Shown here piece after piece: positions 1 to 4,713 of a stretch of 7,063 nucleotides of DNA (positions are counted from its first letter, which is position 1; every line of letters begins with the position of its first letter). Below the pieces are notes generated by a model, which made no database searches, was not told where the DNA came from, and was given only the letters and a program-made list of their open reading frames with translations. A program made the translations under genes and the position numbers. Source of the DNA: Jiangellaceae bacterium (GTDB lineage: Bacteria; Actinomycetota; Actinomycetes; Jiangellales; Jiangellaceae); NCBI GenBank assembly GCA_030146385.1, contig JASLBX010000001.1, positions 1 to 7,063 of the forward strand. Reading direction: 5' to 3'.

Positions 1-135
1 CGACCGTCCGTGGCACGATCTAACCCTAGGAATCGATACTTCCTGGCGGTGACAGTGCTCACTGGCCGGCCATCCGCCGCCCAGCCTCAGCTCCGCCACT
101 CACCAAGCCGGCGAGGAAACATCGGTCGGATCCCT
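1..135. other. left-edge non-coding stretch
   Basis: No supportable gene. A plus-strand frame entering from the left edge stops at TAA 21-23 and could be the last codons of an upstream gene, but six codons are too few to judge. This segment lies just downstream of the exported-protein gene on the minus strand. It contains the short palindrome CAGTGCTCACTG (53-64), but no hairpin followed by a T-tract, so no terminator can be called. Confidence 0.4.
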
Positions 136-609
136 TCAGGCGGTCAGCGCGGAGCAGGCTTCCTCAAGATTTCCTTCGAGGCTGTGGTGCGGCTCGAGGA
201 TCACCTCACCGGTCTCCAGGTCGATCTTCAAAACGCCGGTGAACTCGAGCGGGACCTGACCGATGATAGAAAGAACGGCAGTGCCGTCCGGCTCAACCCG
301 AACCAGATTCGCGCCAGCGTCCCGGAATCGGTACGTGTTGTCGCCCGCCATCGCCGTTAGGGCGACGTTGAAGTTGACGAGCTCAACTGGACCAGTTCGC
401 TCACCGGAGAACACTCGGAGGATCGCATGCCCCTTGGCGTGGGTAGTGACCTCAACGCCGCAGGCATCGGTGAGGAATTCGTTGGGAGAGATCTCGTCGA
501 TGTCGAACCGTTCAAACGAGGGCGCGTCCGCTGACGCGCTGGGCGCGACTACACCTGTTACCGCTACCAGGATGCCTGCCAGCCACGTGATGATGCCTTT
601 GCTCGTCAT
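136..609 (-). CDS. small exported protein of unknown function
   Basis: The 157-residue product has a typical Sec signal peptide: a Lys at position 4, a hydrophobic core at about residues 7-22, and an Ala-Ser-Ala signal peptidase site, giving likely cleavage after A27. The mature part is about 130 residues, acidic, and probably beta-rich. It has only two cysteines, C50 near its start and C152 near its end, which could form a disulfide that ties the termini together. This layout recalls secreted actinobacterial hypothetical proteins, but I recognise no named domain and assign no function. The ATG at 609 was chosen over an in-frame start 180 bases upstream because it directly precedes the signal peptide and has a strong Shine-Dalgarno five bases away. 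The upstream extension is Arg-rich and not protein-like. It appears monocistronic, with a promoter and operator candidate of its own. Confidence 0.8.
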   Translation of the reverse strand: MTSKGIITWLAGILVAVTGVVAPSASADAPSFERFDIDEISPNEFLTDACGVEVTTHAKGHAILRVFSGERTGPVELVNFNVALTAMAGDNTYRFRDAGANLVRVEPDGTAVLSIIGQVPLEFTGVLKIDLETGEVILEPHHSLEGNLEEACSALTA

Positions 610-613
610 GCTG

Positions 614-622
614 TCCCCCCTT
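614..622 (-). promoter_or_regulatory. Shine-Dalgarno that fixes the start of the exported-protein gene
   Basis: On the minus strand AAGGGGGGA lies five bases before the ATG at 609. It is the strongest purine-rich ribosome binding site in the window. It decides between this start and the longer in-frame reading that begins near 789. Confidence 0.75.
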
Positions 623-662
623 GAAACCGCCATTTCAGACGACGCCGGCTCTTCCCCTTGTC

Positions 663-678
663 TCAGTGATACCACTGA
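663..678. promoter_or_regulatory. palindromic operator candidate upstream of the exported-protein gene
   Basis: TCAGTG and CACTGA form perfect 6-bp inverted arms around a 4-base spacer, about 54 bases before the start codon. The palindrome covers the -10 element of the best promoter candidate, which is where a repressor of TetR, GntR or MarR type would bind. A similar half-site pair, CAGTG-CT-CACTG, occurs at 53-64 beyond the gene's other end, but with a different spacing. No regulator gene lies beside it in this window. The role is inferred from position and symmetry only. Confidence 0.4.
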
Positions 679-694
679 TGCGACAACGCGGCAA
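666..694 (-). promoter_or_regulatory. promoter candidate for the exported-protein gene
   Basis: Reading leftward, TTGCCG (694-689) is followed after 17 bases by TATCAC (671-666). This resembles -35 and -10 elements of a housekeeping sigma factor, although the last base of the -10 is not the usual T. Transcription would start near 659, giving a leader of about 50 bases that ends in the strong Shine-Dalgarno. The match is modest. Confidence 0.35.
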
Positions 695-1086
695 CGCGCC
701 GCTCTTCGCATCGCGGCCCCAGCAGGCGGCCATCGGGCATTTTCCGCCCGCGGGCGTAGTAGTGGGAACGCTCGAACCCTTCTCTCCAATGGAGGCGACT
801 AAACGGCACTGCGGCGCTGACGTGCGCCCTGGTCCGCGCGTGCTCGCCGCTTGGGTGGGAGGCCGGATCGGAGCTGGTCCATTCGTGAATGACGATTTCG
901 GGGCCATCGATCAGGCGTCCCATTTGTGCAGTTGCTGCCTTGGTGATGTGTGCGGCCCGCGAGGGGGATGAGAAAAGTGACAGTTCGGATCGTCCCCGAG
1001 ATCATGGAATCCCACGGGCGGGGAGATAGTGCTCCGCGACGGCTCCCGGCTGCGCCTATCCCTTGTGCCAGTCCGTGCCGTCAAAC
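695..1086. other. intergenic stretch with no supportable gene
   Basis: Several open frames cross this stretch on both strands, but none has a good ribosome binding site, a recognisable domain or convincing codon bias. The most protein-like reading is on the minus strand from an ATG at 923 to a stop at 663 (86 residues, with stretches such as GRLIDGPEIVIHEW). Its 3' end would run through the promoter and operator of the next gene, and only a weak Shine-Dalgarno precedes it. A plus-strand reading from 968 (MRKVTVRIVPEIM...) has AGGGGG almost touching its ATG and soon turns low-complexity. One of these may be a decayed gene. Confidence 0.4.
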
Positions 1087-1108
1087 GCTTTGCATTGCAA
1101 CACATAGG
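1087..1108 (+). repeat. repeat box copy 1 (TTTGCATTGCAACACATAGG)
   Basis: First of three copies of the box. Its core TGCATTGCA is itself a 9-base palindrome around a central A/T. It is followed by GAAGCGGC, which leads into the GCGGC-TCT-GCCGC hairpin. It matches copy 3 over about 24 positions, allowing for single-base gaps. Confidence 0.6.
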
Positions 1109-1141
1109 AAGCGGCTCTGCCGCCCAGCTCCCTAGACTCCC

Positions 1142-1165
1142 TGCAATGCACACCATGAGGAAGCG
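1142..1165 (+). repeat. repeat box copy 2 (TGCAATGCACACCATGAGGA)
   Basis: Second copy, 51 bases after copy 1 and in the same orientation. Its first 12 bases, TGCAATGCACAC at 1142-1153, are an exact reverse complement of 1302-1313. It is followed by GAGGAAGCGC, which resembles the GGAAGCGG after copy 1. Together with copy 3 it brackets the 21-bp inverted repeat almost symmetrically. Confidence 0.6.
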
Positions 1166-1194
1166 CAGCCGTACCGAAGGAACTACGGACAGCC

Positions 1195-1262
1195 ACTTCG
1201 CACACGAATCCGGCGGGATCGGGCGCTATAGGCGGTCGTGACGCCGGATTCGTGTGCGAAGT
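1195..1262. repeat. perfect 21-bp inverted repeat with 26-base centre
   Basis: The left arm 1195-1215 (begins ACTTCGCACACGAATC) and the right arm 1242-1262 (ends GATTCGTGTGCGAAGT) are exact reverse complements over all 21 bases. The 26-base centre contains the palindrome CTATAG (1226-1231), whose midpoint, 1228.5, is the midpoint of the arms. As RNA this would be a very stable stem, but it lies about 120 bases past the methyltransferase stop and has no T-tract on either side, so it is not a standard terminator. It is more likely a protein-binding or recombination-type palindrome, or the core of an inverted duplication. Confidence 0.85.
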
Positions 1263-1292
1263 CGGTGGTGCAGCCGCGCCAGGGAGCACCTC

Positions 1293-1317
1293 TTCCCATA
1301 TGTGTGCATTGCAAAGC
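1293..1317 (-). repeat. repeat box copy 3, reverse orientation
   Basis: Read leftward from 1317 this is GCTTTGCAATGCACACATAT followed by GGGAAG. It is the facing partner of copy 1 (ends GCTTTGC) and shares the exact 12-mer TGCAATGCACAC with copy 2. Its distance to the nearer arm of the 21-bp inverted repeat is 51 bases, against 53 on the copy 2 side. Confidence 0.6.
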
Positions 1318-1349
1318 CCCGAAACAGTTGGGCCGGCACAAGGCGTAGG

Positions 1350-1370
1350 CCGCCGCGGAGATTCCGGCGG
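1350..1370 (-). terminator. possible hairpin terminator after the methyltransferase gene
   Basis: CCGCCG...CGGCGG-type arms pair over about nine positions with one bulged base and a very small loop. The hairpin begins 14 bases beyond the methyltransferase stop. No T-run follows on the minus strand, which is common for GC-rich actinobacterial hairpins but makes the call uncertain. Confidence 0.35.
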
Positions 1371-1384
1371 AGATCGGGGGACAG

Positions 1385-2116
1385 CTACCGGGTTTTCTCC
1401 CAGACGGAGACGTGAGAGTCGCTAGTGCTGGTGAACGGATCGCGGGTCCACGTTGCCCAGCGTTCGCGGAGTGTCATGCCCGCCATCTTCGCCATCAGGT
1501 CGAGCTCTGACGGCCAGACGTAGCGGAACGGGATCGAGAAGACCTCGAGACGTCCGTCCACGGCCTTGTAGTGGTGCGAGATTAGGCCCTGGTTGACCAC
1601 GTCGTACTCGTCGAAGCCGAGCCTGGTGGGGCTGACGTTGAACGGCCGGATCGTCTCTCCACGCGGAAGGCGCTGCAGGTCCGGTACGCCGACCTCGATG
1701 ACGAAGAACCCGCCCGGCTCCAGATGAGCGGCTGCATTTTGGAAGCACGCCACCTGATCGTCTTGTGTGGTGAGGTTGCCGATCGTGTTGAAGACGAGGT
1801 AGGCCAGCCGGAACTTGCCGTCCACAGTGGCCGTCGCGAAGTCGCCGATCGTGACGTCGATCGCGTCGCCGCCGGGCTTGGCCTTGAGTCGGTCCACCAT
1901 GGCGGGGGAGAGGTCGATGCCGCTGACCTGTACGCCGCGCTGGCTCAGCGGCAGTGCGACCCGACCGGTGCCGATACCCAATTCGAGGGCAGCGCTGTCA
2001 CCGGCGAGGTCGGCGAGGAAGTCGACGGTCGGCTCGAGCACCTCAGGGGCGAACATGTCGGCGGAGCCCTCGTCGTAGGTCGCAGCCTCTGGCTCGTCGA
2101 AGTAGTTCTTGCGCAC
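1385..2116 (-). CDS. class I SAM-dependent methyltransferase
   Basis: This is a cytoplasmic enzyme that transfers a methyl group from S-adenosylmethionine to an unidentified substrate. From the chosen GTG the product has 243 residues, a normal size for Methyltransf_25/11-type proteins. Visible motifs are the SAM-binding motif I LELGIGTGR (44-52), the ribose-binding acidic residue in GIDLS (D68), GDF (91-93), the post-motif strand FNTIGNL (109-115), and LEPGGFFVIE (132-141). The C-terminal third is mostly beta strands (about 176-243) and likely forms the substrate lid. The N-terminus begins RKNYFDEPEAATYDE, as is usual for this group, so the GTG at 2116 is preferred over an in-frame GTG at 2224 whose 36-residue extension is Arg-rich and unlike the family. 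No clear Shine-Dalgarno precedes 2116. The gene diverges from the DinB gene. Confidence 0.85.
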   Translation of the reverse strand: MRKNYFDEPEAATYDEGSADMFAPEVLEPTVDFLADLAGDSAALELGIGTGRVALPLSQRGVQVSGIDLSPAMVDRLKAKPGGDAIDVTIGDFATATVDGKFRLAYLVFNTIGNLTTQDDQVACFQNAAAHLEPGGFFVIEVGVPDLQRLPRGETIRPFNVSPTRLGFDEYDVVNQGLISHHYKAVDGRLEVFSIPFRYVWPSELDLMAKMAGMTLRERWATWTRDPFTSTSDSHVSVWEKTR

Positions 2117-2322
2117 GCTGCGACCGTGGCACGGCGCTCGACGGCGCCGCAACGGGATTACTGGCTCTCGGCACTCGAGGGTGGGACGGTGAAGACACGC
2201 TGAGCCGAATCGTCGCTGCTGCACGCCGCGGAATGTGAGCTCGTGGGCTAGCTGTCTCGGATTGGCTGCGGTGTCACTGAGTTGGTCTCGGGCGCTGGCC
2301 TGGCGTATGCGGCGGCAGCCGC

Positions 2323-2352
2323 TCGACCCGGGTACTCGGCGCTGTCTAGATT
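2323..2352 (+). promoter_or_regulatory. promoter candidate for a leaderless DinB-family mRNA
   Basis: TCGACC (2323-2328) and TAGATT (2347-2352) are separated by 18 bases and fit -35 TTGAC-like and -10 TANNNT patterns. The GTG start codon at 2359 lies seven bases after the -10 end, so transcription would begin at or next to the start codon, giving a leaderless mRNA. This agrees with the absence of a Shine-Dalgarno. Confidence 0.45.
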
Positions 2353-2358
2353 GACTCT

Positions 2359-2856
2359 GTGAAGGTCCCGGACTCTCCTGACGTTTACAACGCTGACTTC
2401 CTCACTCAGGTGCGCAGTTTCGTCGATGAACATCGCGAGATGCTGGTGTCATCCCTCGATGGTCTGACAGAAGAGGAAGCACGTCGAAAGATGGTCCCTT
2501 CGAAGACAACCCTGTTGGGTCTGATCAAGCACGCCACGTTCGTCGAGCGGGTGTGGTTCGGTGAAGCCGCAATAGGCCAGGCCCGCAGCGAGTTGGGCAT
2601 CCCCAAAACACCTGATGAGTCCTTCGACCTGACCCACGATGACAGCATCGAGTCGGTTCTCACCGCTTACAGCAATGCGGTCGAGCTATCTCGCGAGGCG
2701 GTCAAGGATCTCAAGGACAGCGACGTCTTTACTGGCAACCGTCGCGGACCGCTACCTCTGAGGTGGATCTACCTCCACGTACTTCGGGAGCTGGCACAGC
2801 ACTGCGGCCACGCCGACATCATCAGAGAACAGGTGCTGGCCTCGCGCCAGAACTGA
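2359..2856 (+). CDS. DinB-superfamily protein, DUF664 type
   Basis: The 165-residue product has the usual length and sequence pattern of the actinobacterial DUF664 branch of the DinB/YfiT four-helix-bundle superfamily. Diagnostic stretches are LTEEEARRKMVPSKTTLLGL (36-55), KHATFVERVWF (57-67), and the C-terminal LRWIYLHVLRELAQHCGHAD (133-152). Some members of the superfamily bind a divalent metal through a His triad and act as thiol-dependent transferases. Here H58, H148 and H151 are candidate ligands, with H140 and E144 conserved nearby. Substrate and role cannot be told; dependence on mycothiol is possible in this phylum but is only inference. The GTG at 2359 is the first start in frame. 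It starts the family-like sequence at once and fits a leaderless transcript. No membrane segments or signal peptide are seen. The gene stands alone, facing away from the methyltransferase and towards the pRiA4b-like gene. Confidence 0.88.
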   Translation: MKVPDSPDVYNADFLTQVRSFVDEHREMLVSSLDGLTEEEARRKMVPSKTTLLGLIKHATFVERVWFGEAAIGQARSELGIPKTPDESFDLTHDDSIESVLTAYSNAVELSREAVKDLKDSDVFTGNRRGPLPLRWIYLHVLRELAQHCGHADIIREQVLASRQN

Positions 2857-2859
2857 CAA

Positions 2860-2886
2860 GCTGTCGCGCTCATCTGCGGCGATAGC
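2860..2886 (+). terminator. hairpin after the DinB-family gene
   Basis: GCTGTCGC (2860-2867) pairs with GCGATAGC (2879-2886) over eight positions, including one G-U, with an 11-base loop, starting four bases after the stop codon. No T-run follows. Position supports a terminator in a convergent region; the stem is only moderately strong. The remaining bases to 3017 hold no gene that I can support. Confidence 0.4.
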
Positions 2887-3017
2887 GTCATCAAAGACGC
2901 GGGCACCATCGTCATTCGGATTACTGATCCACCTGTTCGGCGTGGCCGGGCCATCTGCTTCTGACCAGGACGAGGGGTATGTAGCCGTCTCCTGTGATCC
3001 GAGCCGGGCAGGTCCCA

Positions 3018-4685
3018 CTAGTCGAAAATGGCGCGCAGGGCGCCGTTGATTGATTTCATGTCGAACGGGATGGGGCTGAATTCGGCTGCGTCGAAGCCGG
3101 GCCCGTAGGCATCGCGGAGGCTGTCGAGGGCCTGTTTGTGGCGCGGGTTCGAGCGGTCGTTCGCGGCGGTGAGGAGTTCGTAGCCGTAGATCCCGCCGCA
3201 GTCCTCCGGCGGGCTGGGGCGCCGTCCCTTCGTGCAGAGCGCGCGCGGCGCGCCCGGATCCCGGGGGAGGACGGCTTCGAGCTTGATCACGTGCTCCCAG
3301 TGATCGCCGAAGTCGTACAGGTAGAACAGCCGGTCGCCGGCGTCGACGAGCAACTCGTCGAGGCGGACGTCGCGCTCGGCGATGCCCTGCTCGCCCTGCT
3401 CGATGTCGTACTCGGTGAGGTACTGCTCGCTCGCCGGGTCGTAGAAGTTCGACCCGCCAGCCGCGAACTGATGCACGTGGCCGTCGACCCAGGCGAACGC
3501 GGCCTGGAGCACATCGTGCAGCTCGTCCAGCATGAGGTCGGACGCGAGCTCGAGCCGGCGCCAGCACGGCGGCTTGGCGCCCTTGAGGTCGATTCGGACG
3601 CGGTACGTGACGACGTCGTCCCGCCTCGGCCGCAGCGGCGACGGCGTATCGAACTGGAACAGGTCGGAGTCCGCGGCGCTCAGGAGCAGTTCGAGCACGT
3701 CGCGCGGGTCGCCGGTGCGAGCCGCGGCGCGCACGGCATCCTCAAGCGTCATGACAGGTTGGGACGTGAGCGAGTACTCGCCGTACCTGCCGTCGGGGAA
3801 GGCCATGGTGCCCGCCGACTCGGGCTCCGCATCAGGCTTGGCCCGATGTTGGAGTACCGCCGCGGTCGCGAGCGCGAGGTGGCGCGCCTCTCGGCGGCTG
3901 ATGTCGCCCAGCCCGTTCGGGACGATCGAAGCGAAGATGGGGAAGAGCTCTGCGCCCGGTGCCCAGCCGTAGCGGACGGCCTTGTCGACGGATTCGCGCG
4001 GTGTCTCGTCCGGCGGTTCGAGGTAGCACATCAGCGTTCCGTCGGGCATCTGCACGTCCTGGCCCGGTTTCCAGGAGGTGATGGATTCCGGCATCTCGAT
4101 TCCGGGGTACAGCACGAGGCCGAGCTGGATTCGGTCATGGCCGAGGATGACCGGGACATAGTTCGTGAGCTCGCCGTCCACCGTGATGGACAGGTTGAGG
4201 TCGAGCCGCTGCGTGGACGGATCGGCCCAAGGCCGCGCTTCGGCGTAGGCGCGGGTGAGATCGATGAGGTGTTGCCATTCGGCCGGCTCCGGCGGCTCGT
4301 CGGGCTGAGTCCGGCCGGCCAGGCGTCCGATGAACGAGTCGACGATGTCCTCGGCTTCCGGCCCGGGCACGATCACCTCGGGCGTGGGCGCGCCAGGGCC
4401 GAGCAAGGCCACGAGCTCGTCGCCAACGTCGTTGAGATCGGCGTCCTTGCACAGGACCCGGCTCGGTGGACCCGGCGGGAACGGCGCGGACACGGCAGGA
4501 GTGGTCAGGGCAGTGTGAAACGCCGTTCGGCAGGCGTCCCGGCGGGTCGGCAGGGCTGTTATTCCGAGCACAAGACCGGTGTCGACGTCGAACACGACGC
4601 ACAGCACGACCACCGGCTGGTCGGCGATCTGCACGGCGTGCGAGACGTCACGGACCAGGACCATCCACGTCCGGGCAGAAGGCAT
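3018..4685 (-). CDS. pRiA4b ORF-3-like domain protein with long N-terminal region
   Basis: A 555-residue soluble protein. The C-terminal part (about 357-545) is a clear plasmid pRiA4b ORF-3-like domain (PF07929 type): TYRVRIDLKGAKPPCWRRLEL (360-380), the LDELHDVLQAAFAWVDGHVHQF stretch (386-407), YLYDFGDHWEH (455-465) and PPEDCGGIYGYE (492-503). The biochemical role of this domain is not established. The N-terminal 350 residues seem to form two more domains. Residues about 8-125 have the beta-rich pattern of DUF6930-like regions, and about 135-260 include LTRAYAEARPW and a strand-rich segment that recalls DUF7309-like regions; both names are from memory and tentative. The ATG at 4685 is chosen because the longer reading from 4802 overlaps the kinase catalytic end. 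Its Shine-Dalgarno (GCGAG) is weak. It begins 28 bases after the kinase stop, so co-transcription is likely. An 11-base palindrome GTCTGCCAGAC lies in that gap (4694-4704). Confidence 0.85.
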   Translation of the reverse strand: MPSARTWMVLVRDVSHAVQIADQPVVVLCVVFDVDTGLVLGITALPTRRDACRTAFHTALTTPAVSAPFPPGPPSRVLCKDADLNDVGDELVALLGPGAPTPEVIVPGPEAEDIVDSFIGRLAGRTQPDEPPEPAEWQHLIDLTRAYAEARPWADPSTQRLDLNLSITVDGELTNYVPVILGHDRIQLGLVLYPGIEMPESITSWKPGQDVQMPDGTLMCYLEPPDETPRESVDKAVRYGWAPGAELFPIFASIVPNGLGDISRREARHLALATAAVLQHRAKPDAEPESAGTMAFPDGRYGEYSLTSQPVMTLEDAVRAAARTGDPRDVLELLLSAADSDLFQFDTPSPLRPRRDDVVTYRVRIDLKGAKPPCWRRLELASDLMLDELHDVLQAAFAWVDGHVHQFAAGGSNFYDPASEQYLTEYDIEQGEQGIAERDVRLDELLVDAGDRLFYLYDFGDHWEHVIKLEAVLPRDPGAPRALCTKGRRPSPPEDCGGIYGYELLTAANDRSNPRHKQALDSLRDAYGPGFDAAEFSPIPFDMKSINGALRAIFD

Positions 4686-4713
4686 GACTCGCAGTCTGCC
4701 AGACGTCACCGAT

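Larger units (their letters stand above)
1087..1317. repeat. nested inverted-repeat region, about 230 bp, possible non-autonomous element or regulatory array
   Basis: The region is bounded by two facing copies of an imperfect repeat of about 25 bases. GCTTTGCATTGCAACACATA starts at 1087, and its near match GCTTTGCAATGCACACATAT reads leftward from 1317. A third copy lies at 1142. Inside are a perfect 21-bp inverted repeat (1195-1262), small hairpins at 1111-1123 (GCGGC-TCT-GCCGC) and 1169-1188 (CCGTA/TACGG), and CTATAG at the centre. No transposase is encoded and no target-site duplication is evident: AAAC occurs at both flanks (1083-1086 and 1322-1325), but not directly against both repeat ends. 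It could be a MITE-like remnant, an operator array or a structured RNA. The sequence alone does not decide. Confidence 0.5.

Noticed and set aside
263..802. Plus-strand open frame of 179 codons opposite the exported-protein gene
   Set aside because: Ser/Arg/Ala-rich with no ribosome binding site; the minus strand has a signal peptide and a strong Shine-Dalgarno.
1195..1262. Treating the 21-bp inverted repeat as an intrinsic terminator
   Set aside because: The stem is strong, but the loop is 26 bases, there is no T-tract on either side, and it lies about 120 bases from the nearest stop codon. A closer hairpin candidate exists at 1350-1370.
1087..1317. CRISPR array from the repeated boxes
   Set aside because: Only three imperfect copies, one inverted, with a large palindrome between them and no cas genes nearby.
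1724..2203. Plus-strand open frame of 159 codons opposite the methyltransferase
   Set aside because: Antisense shadow; the opposite strand has intact SAM-binding motifs.
2752..3567. Minus-strand open frame of 271 codons overlapping the pRiA4b-like and DinB genes
   Set aside because: Arg/Pro-rich out-of-frame reading of the same strand; it overlaps two supported genes and shows no motif.
4694..4704. GTCTGCCAGAC palindrome between the kinase and pRiA4b-like genes as a terminator
   Set aside because: Arms of five bases with a one-base centre are too short for a stable RNA hairpin, and no T-run follows; at most a weak operator-like site.
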